From: Calonectria ilicicola
Lineage: Eukaryota > Ascomycota > Sordariomycetes > Hypocreales > Nectriaceae
Direction: 5' to 3'
Assembly (NCBI GenBank): GCA_020809705.1
Contig: CP085833.1
Coordinates: 124,001 to 188,000, forward strand
Length of the DNA stretch: 64,000 nucleotides
Shown here piece by piece: positions 58,434 through 64,000 of the stretch. Under the pieces are notes generated by a model. It saw nothing but the letters and a program-made list of their open reading frames with translations, was not told where the DNA came from and did no database searches. The first letter of the stretch is position 1. Each line of letters opens with the position of its first letter. Position numbers and translations under genes: made by a program.

Positions 58434-59738
58434 CTATAGTACAATCATCTCTTTCCCAGCATCAAGTCGAGAGAGACACTTTTCAATACCCGGATATGTC
58501 CAATTGTACAAGTTATGTTTATACAAATCTTGGGGCGTCTTTCTCTGATGCGCTTCTCGAGTATGGGTCTGGATTCTTCCAGCACGGGGCCGTCGAACAC
58601 AATCTATTTCTCTAAGGAGCTGAGGCACCTGACTTCGAGTCGGGTTACCGATGTTGAAGAGTGTAAATGCCTCAGCATCCTCAATGGCTTGAGTGCCACC
58701 TTGGCCTTGGTGAGGAGTCATGGCATGAGCAGCGTCACCGACCAAGATGCAGCGACCCCTCACATAAGTCGGCAGCGGATCTTGATCCCGAAGTTGCCAT
58801 AGTTTGACATCCTCTGCACGCTTCAGCATCTCTTTGATGTATGGGCCAAAATCGTCATAGCACCTGAGTAGATCCTCTCGCTGTCCTTCCGCTGACCAGG
58901 ATTCGGTTGTTTGCAGACCAATAATAGAGTCCGGGACAATGCAGACAAAGTTCAAAAGAGCATAGTCTCGACAAGGATACATGACTATGGACCGATTGGT
59001 TGCATCTTGAGCAATAAATACGTCAAGACCTACTGGTTTAGTCGCGTCGAGAGCCGAAATGTCACTGCGAACCTCCCTGGCGACATCAGCAGGAATAGTA
59101 AATCGGAAAGCCGACGCACCGGACGGACGTGCCGACGTATATGCGTCTTCGCCAACTACAAGCGGGCGCGCGATTGATCTTATTCCATCCGCAGCTAGAA
59201 AATATATTAGTTAAATGGTAACACAGCCGTTCAAGATAGAGTTTAACGCAATCATACCAACAACGAGATCAGATTCGATCTTAGATCCGTCCGCCAGAGT
59301 CACATCACCACTATCCACATCTATATCGACAACATCACCACCCCATATCACTTTGGAAGGCTTTCCTGGGATTCCAAGCTCATCCGAAGAAGCGGTGGCA
59401 AGACGCAAGAGTTCTGACCAAAGATCGTGTCGGTGCACAAACTGCCAGTCGGCTGGACAGTTTTTATGGAATGCAGAAAAGTCGGTAGTGCTGAGCTCTA
59501 CCCCCTCTTTATTATACGTTCGCGCCATAGTTGCAGTTATCGCCTTGGCGCGTTTCCGATCAAAGCCTGCAGCATCGAGGATTTGGGTGGCAGTAGGCCC
59601 CAGGTTGATTGCAGCGCCCACTTCATTCCCTCCTTCAAATCTCTCCACGATTGTGACGTTGTGCTGCTCTCTGCATGCTCGAGCAGCCGAGCAGCCGGCA
59701 ATGCCAGCGCCGATGATGGTAATGTTGAGTGGCGCCAT
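58434..59738 (-). CDS. FAD-dependent monooxygenase (salicylate-hydroxylase type)
   Basis: Two exons (intron 59195-59257) give 413 residues. GAGIAG at 10-15 binds the ADP part of FAD, ADGIRS spans the intron junction, and GDAAHAMTPHQGQGG from residue 313 binds the flavin ribityl. This is the class A aromatic hydroxylase plan (salicylate, 3-hydroxybenzoate or 6-hydroxynicotinate hydroxylases), using NAD(P)H and oxygen. The ATG at 59738 directly precedes the FAD motif. It is divergent from a fumarylacetoacetase-family gene across 497 bp, so ring hydroxylation followed by later cleavage-product hydrolysis in one pathway is likely. No integral membrane tail, unlike the enzyme at 6660-9295. Confidence 0.92.
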
Positions 59739-60235
59739 ATTGTTAAAAAAGGGTTTGCTGAGTTTTTTTGGAGTATTTGACGCCTTACCCAAGCAAATTC
59801 ATCTCAGATATCCAAAGAACGTGAGTGTCTATACCGTAATACTCAAGTATAAATACATGGGATGGTGTATGGGGTATGTTGTCTCCAGTGGGGAACTCCG
59901 GTGTTATTTCCAACTTCAATCCTACATTCGCCGTAATTTTTGATCCGTAGACCACTTCCAATGTTAGTTCCCGTAGTCGGGACCGCGGGGGTTCTCAGTA
60001 TGACCATCTATCGCGTTCCGCGGGGTTCTCGGATGAGGAGCCGAGATTCAGACAGGCACGTGCTCAGTACGTAGAGTCAGTCTTAGACATGAAGAGTCTA
60101 TTCATTGTATTCTTTCGGATAAAATACTCAAAGGAAACACCTTTTTTACCCAAGGTGCACAAATAATTGCCTTGAGCGAGACGCAAAGACTTTATCTGAC
60201 AGTTCCCATTAATTACATCTGCCATAACCTCGACA
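59739..60235. promoter_or_regulatory. divergent monooxygenase/FAH promoter
   Basis: A 497 bp shared upstream region. A GC-richer block at about 59970-60045 contains CGGG-ACCGCGG and repeated GGGGTTCTC words (near 59989 and 60019), which may be regulatory. Confidence 0.5.
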
Positions 60236-61854
60236 ATGGCATCATTTCCTCTGCAAGTGGACGCTGCTAGTCCATTCCCAATTGAAAACATTCCTTTCGG
60301 AATTTTTAGTCTACCCAATGACTCGGTAATATAATTGGCTTGGCCACTACCGAGCGCTTGCCAAACTATGAACTGACCGCGTTTCTCAGACACTACGGGC
60401 CGGAACTGCAATTGGATCATGGGTGTTGGATCTGGCTGCTCTTGAGAAAAAGGGACTTTTCGCTCATGTTTCAGACCTTTTCGGGGCTATATTCTCAAAA
60501 GTTCGTATCAAATTACCTTGACTAGTATCAATTCAAAAGAATGACTGACAGAACAGTCTACCTTGAACGAGTTTGCCTCTCTTTCTCGTTCCATCAGAAT
60601 AAATACTCGACAATCAATCATCGAATTACTATCAGATGGATCATCCATTCTATTCACAGACGCGACATTGAACAAGGAGGCATTTCATCCGTTGAGCGAT
60701 GTTCAATTGCATGTTCCAATGGACATTCCAGAGTTTACTGACTTTAGCTGCTATGAAGAACACGTCAGAAACGTATGTTATCCACCAATAACAAAGTCTA
60801 GTCATCTAAACAAATCACAGTGCTTCACAATGTCGAAAATGAATTTTGGTCCGCAAGCAACATTCTACACCAATCCACTTGCTTACAACGGCCGGACATC
60901 CTCCATCATCCCGAGCGGTGTCAATGTCCATCGGCTCCGGGGTTTATACAAAGACTCCCAGGGCTATGTTGCTTTTAAGCCATGTGCAAGCTTAGACTAT
61001 GAATTAGAGATGGGCTTTTTTTTATCCAAATCGCTGCCCTGGGGTAAAACAATGCAGCCAGATGAAGCTGAGGAATATATTTTTGGGTTTGTTCTTGTTA
61101 ACGACTGGTCAGCTAGAGATATTCTTGCGTACGAGATGATACCCGCAGGTCCATTCAATAGCAAAGCCTTTGCCACGAGCATCTCTCCTTGGGTTGTTGT
61201 CCCTGAGGCACTGTTAGCAGCTCGCACTAGTCCTATCAATCAGCAGTTAGGGCAAGTTCCATCCTACTTGCGCCATAAGAGCTTGTTCAATACGACATAT
61301 GATATAGACACTAGTGTGTATATGACTCGTAAGTATCGCCCTTTGATATTTCAATAGTTCAAAAGGAGAAGCCACAATTGTTTACTAATTATCTCCTCCT
61401 ATGGCCATAGGAAGTGGAAAGACAGCTGTTCGGGTTTCAACGACCAATTTTTCACACGCATATTTTAGTCCTGGTCAAGCCTTGGCACACCGTGCATCAT
61501 CTGGATGTGGGCTCAGAGTCGGCGAACTTCTTGCATTAGGCACTATTTCATCACCAGTAAGTAAACAAAATAGTTGGCATATTCTGTTACTGTCACATAT
61601 GCCTTGGCTTATTCAAGATACTGACATTATCACGCCATCAACTCTAGGCCGAAAACCAGATTGACTCATCTGTGAATCGCAAGTCGTGTTTGTTTGAATT
61701 GACTCTGGATGGTACACAGGAAGTTCCAATTTCCGGTGGAAAATGGCTACAAGATGGCGACCGTGTGACTTTTGAAGCATGGGCTCGCGGTGAAAACGGA
61801 GTCCGCATTGGGTTTGGGGAGCTGACTGGCAAAATCCTACCATGTACAGAATAA
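60236..61854 (+). CDS. fumarylacetoacetase-family hydrolase
   Basis: Six exons (introns 60326-60389, 60501-60556, 60773-60820, 61329-61410, 61557-61647) give 425 residues, the full fumarylacetoacetase length. The N-terminal domain has FPIENIPFGIFSLP and AIGSWVLDLA. The catalytic domain has FTNPLAYNG-type and DYELEMGFF metal-ligand stretches, and VNDWSARDI. It would hydrolyse a C-C bond of a fumaryl-acyl diketone to fumarate plus an acid, the last step of homogentisate or similar ring catabolism. A minus-strand open frame of 118 codons over 60064-60420 is an antisense shadow of exons 1-2. Confidence 0.93.
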
Positions 61855-61961
61855 CAAAATCACAAGCACCTTATTTGTTGCGATATCCATCTTTCTAGTT
61901 GTTCATCATATGTTGACATTTTTTTCCCCCCAATTGCTCAAATATTTGAACTAATTCTCAA

Positions 61962-63473
61962 CTATACTTTGGACTTAAAAGATGTCCATCGCCCAACCAA
62001 GACTGACCGAGCCGCGACATAGAAAATTCCTCCGAGGAAAACAATACCTGTTAATAAAGCTGCCAAGGCTGTTGTCCCCATGTTATCTAACATGAGACCC
62101 CCCAGAGGAATGGAAAGCAGAACAGAAAAGCTAACAAAAAAGGTTGAGGTTCCTATAAATAAAATCAGCATAGCAGCACATGCACATGCATTAAATGAAT
62201 ACTGACCGTAGAATCTTCCATAGTTCTGGTCTTCGCAGGTTTTACCCAAACATACTACAAAATCAGACTCAATCAGATAAAGGCGGATGATGCAGATACC
62301 TACCTGCGGAAACTGAAAGAAATGACCCAGAGCTAAATCCCCACAGTCCTGAGAATACGTAGAGGGTAGGAAGAGATGTAGTGATAAATGGGATGAATAG
62401 AGCAGCCATGAAGGTCAATGTCAGTGCTATCATAATGATTATAGTATTGAAATGGCCGATCTTGTCACCAAGGAGACCAGGAAAAATCCGGCCAATGCAT
62501 GAGCATACTCCAAGAATGGCGATTAGTGTGAATCCATCTTCCAACGAGAAGCCAACACTAGTTGCTATTGTTGGTAAAAGTCCTGCGATTGCGAATATGG
62601 CAAACTCAAGCACAAACTGGCCCATGGAAACAAGGGAAAATGGAAAGGAACTAAAGGCAGAAAAGTCGAGGAGAAAAATATAGTTCTGTCCTGGCTCACG
62701 GGGAGAGATGTTGGATACCAAATGCCGAGACGGCCAGAAAGAAACCAGTCCCGGAATGGTTATTGCTGCAATAACTAGTCCCATCAACCTCATAGACCAT
62801 TGCCATCCGTATTTTGGCAAAGTCGATTGGAGCATCAAAGAAAAAAGGATGGAGCCGACAGAAGATCCAGTAAAGGCGACACCCATGGCGGTTCCTCGTC
62901 GATGGGTAAAGACTTTAGCTACCACAGACATCCCGACTGTAGCGACTATTGCACCACCCAACGCCCCTGCGATTCCAAGGCATACAATGAATTGCCAATA
63001 GCTATTACACTCTGCTAAGAGAATAAATGAACTAACGGTCAAGAATACGCCGATAGAGCCAATTGTGACAGGGCCATAACGATCACACATCGGCCCTATT
63101 TGTATGTTGAAAAAGTAACTCAAAAACAGATAGATTCCAGATATCCAGCCTATATCGCTGGCAGAGTACCCTTTGAGCTGATTTGACTGAAGGTAGGATT
63201 GCACGATACCAACGGCATTCATAAAGCCTAAGTCAAGATCAGCCACTTCATCACGAAGATATTTACTTTGCATGACAGACCATAGGAAGGCATTGTAAAG
63301 GTAAATGCTCCAAAAACACATAGCCAAGAGTTCAGGCTAGTTTCAATAGCTTGCTGGGAGAGACTTGTTCCAGGTCTCCGCTCCACGTCATTTCCATCAT
63401 CGACGTCTATGATCGAAAAGGATCTGCGGCGATGAAGGACGCCTGTGTGTTGGGTATGCACAGTAGTTGTCAT
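61962..63473 (-). CDS. MFS monocarboxylate-type transporter
   Basis: Four exons (introns 62153-62206, 62255-62303, 63228-63280) give 451 residues. Two donors are GTCAGT and GTCTGT rather than GTAAGT. After a hydrophilic N-terminus, helix 1 reads SWLCVFGAFTFTMPSYGF, typical of fungal MCT-like proteins. GWISGIYLFLSYFFNIQIGPMCDRYG and TGSSVGSILFSLML follow, and FGRIFPG-like GRIFPGLLGDK lies mid-protein. It likely imports an aromatic or short organic acid, fitting the neighbouring hydroxylase and hydrolase. It converges on the hydrolase with about 107 bp between stops. Confidence 0.9.
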
Positions 63474-64000
63474 ACTTGTCTGCCTATTCCTGCTTGTTCA
63501 TATCTAACAAATGGATCAGCTTTCAGGAAAAACTAGTGCTCATTTGATTCTTATCATTAATGCAATGCAGGTGCTGACAAATCTACGTGAGAAATGCGTC
63601 TAAAGGCGGGGTCAAACATATGATGATGTCGATGAAGCGATTAAAACGGGAGGGAATGATTTTTTATGATGAGTTGAAATACAGGGCTTTTTAAGAAGAG
63701 ATATATCAAGAATATTGATGCATGATCTACTAATAGCGACAGCCTTGACTGCTTGCACTTCAGGTTGAATTCTGTAGGGTACTACTCATAATCACACGCA
63801 CATCAGCCGTACAACATCCTCATCATGCGCTTGATGAAGATACCGCTCGGTCAATCACCGTCCAACGCCGCAAGATACAACCCCTGTCAATTATCGTAAA
63901 ATGACAAACTTTATCCCAATGAACGGACCCAACAAAAAAACATGGATCTCTTGGCCTTGCTACTTTCCTTGACGCCAAAACCAAACACGTTGTCTGTGAT
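63474..64000. other. terminal intergenic region
   Basis: The last 527 bp, upstream of the transporter. No supported gene. The window ends before another feature is recognisable. Confidence 0.5.

Noticed and set aside
60064..60420. 118-codon minus-strand open frame
   Set aside because: It lies antisense to the first two exons of the fumarylacetoacetase-family gene, which have clear family sequence and correct splice phase.

Overview
The window reads as nuclear DNA of a filamentous ascomycete (Pezizomycotina; a Leotiomycete is my guess from overall feel, not proven). The evidence is many short GT-AG introns of about 40-140 nt with CTAAC/CTAAT-like branch sites, two Zn2Cys6 regulators, Dal5-type and sugar-porter MFS transporters, small secreted proteins and AT-rich spacers. 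All gene models are my own splice reconstructions, accepted only where reading phase is kept across every junction. I saw no tRNA or rRNA gene, no CRISPR array and no intact transposon.

Region A (1-15.6 kb) is a compact metabolic neighbourhood. It holds the 3' end of a sugar porter, a zinc alcohol dehydrogenase divergent from an aldehyde dehydrogenase, an epoxide-hydrolase-like protein divergent from an 812-residue FAD monooxygenase fused to an 8-9 span membrane domain, a Zn2Cys6 regulator, and an acetoacetyl-CoA synthetase divergent from that regulator. The three shared promoters carry paired CGG/CCG triplets of the kind Zn2Cys6 proteins bind. No polyketide or peptide synthase is present, so this is either a tailoring or catabolic cluster or part of a larger one. 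The fused oxygenase is my best candidate for a poorly described enzyme.

Region B (15.9-26.2 kb) holds a secreted Cys-containing protein, a frameshifted D-2-hydroxyacid dehydrogenase, a PLP aminotransferase, a small secreted Cys-rich protein, and a membrane-protein gene with an in-frame TAG. Two of the five genes look broken. A roughly 109 bp inverted/direct repeat element lies in the promoter between the dehydrogenase remnant and the aminotransferase.

Region C (26.7-39.5 kb) holds an MDR oxidoreductase, an eight-exon NAD(P)-dependent epimerase-like protein with a GC-AG intron, a second Zn2Cys6 regulator, a NAPE-PLD-type metallo-beta-lactamase with a mitochondrial-like N-terminus, a secreted DUF3237 protein, a Thr-rich secreted protein with a carbohydrate-binding-like C-terminus, and a Dal5-family transporter.

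Region D (39.5-55.1 kb) begins with gene-poor AT-rich DNA, then two divergent YCII-domain proteins, a DHA1-type transporter, a LaeA-like methyltransferase, another Dal5-type transporter and a cytochrome P450.

Region E (55.4-63.5 kb) resembles an aromatic-acid catabolic module: cupin, short-chain dehydrogenase, salicylate-hydroxylase-like FAD monooxygenase, fumarylacetoacetase-family hydrolase and a monocarboxylate-type transporter. The monooxygenase and hydrolase share a 497 bp divergent promoter.
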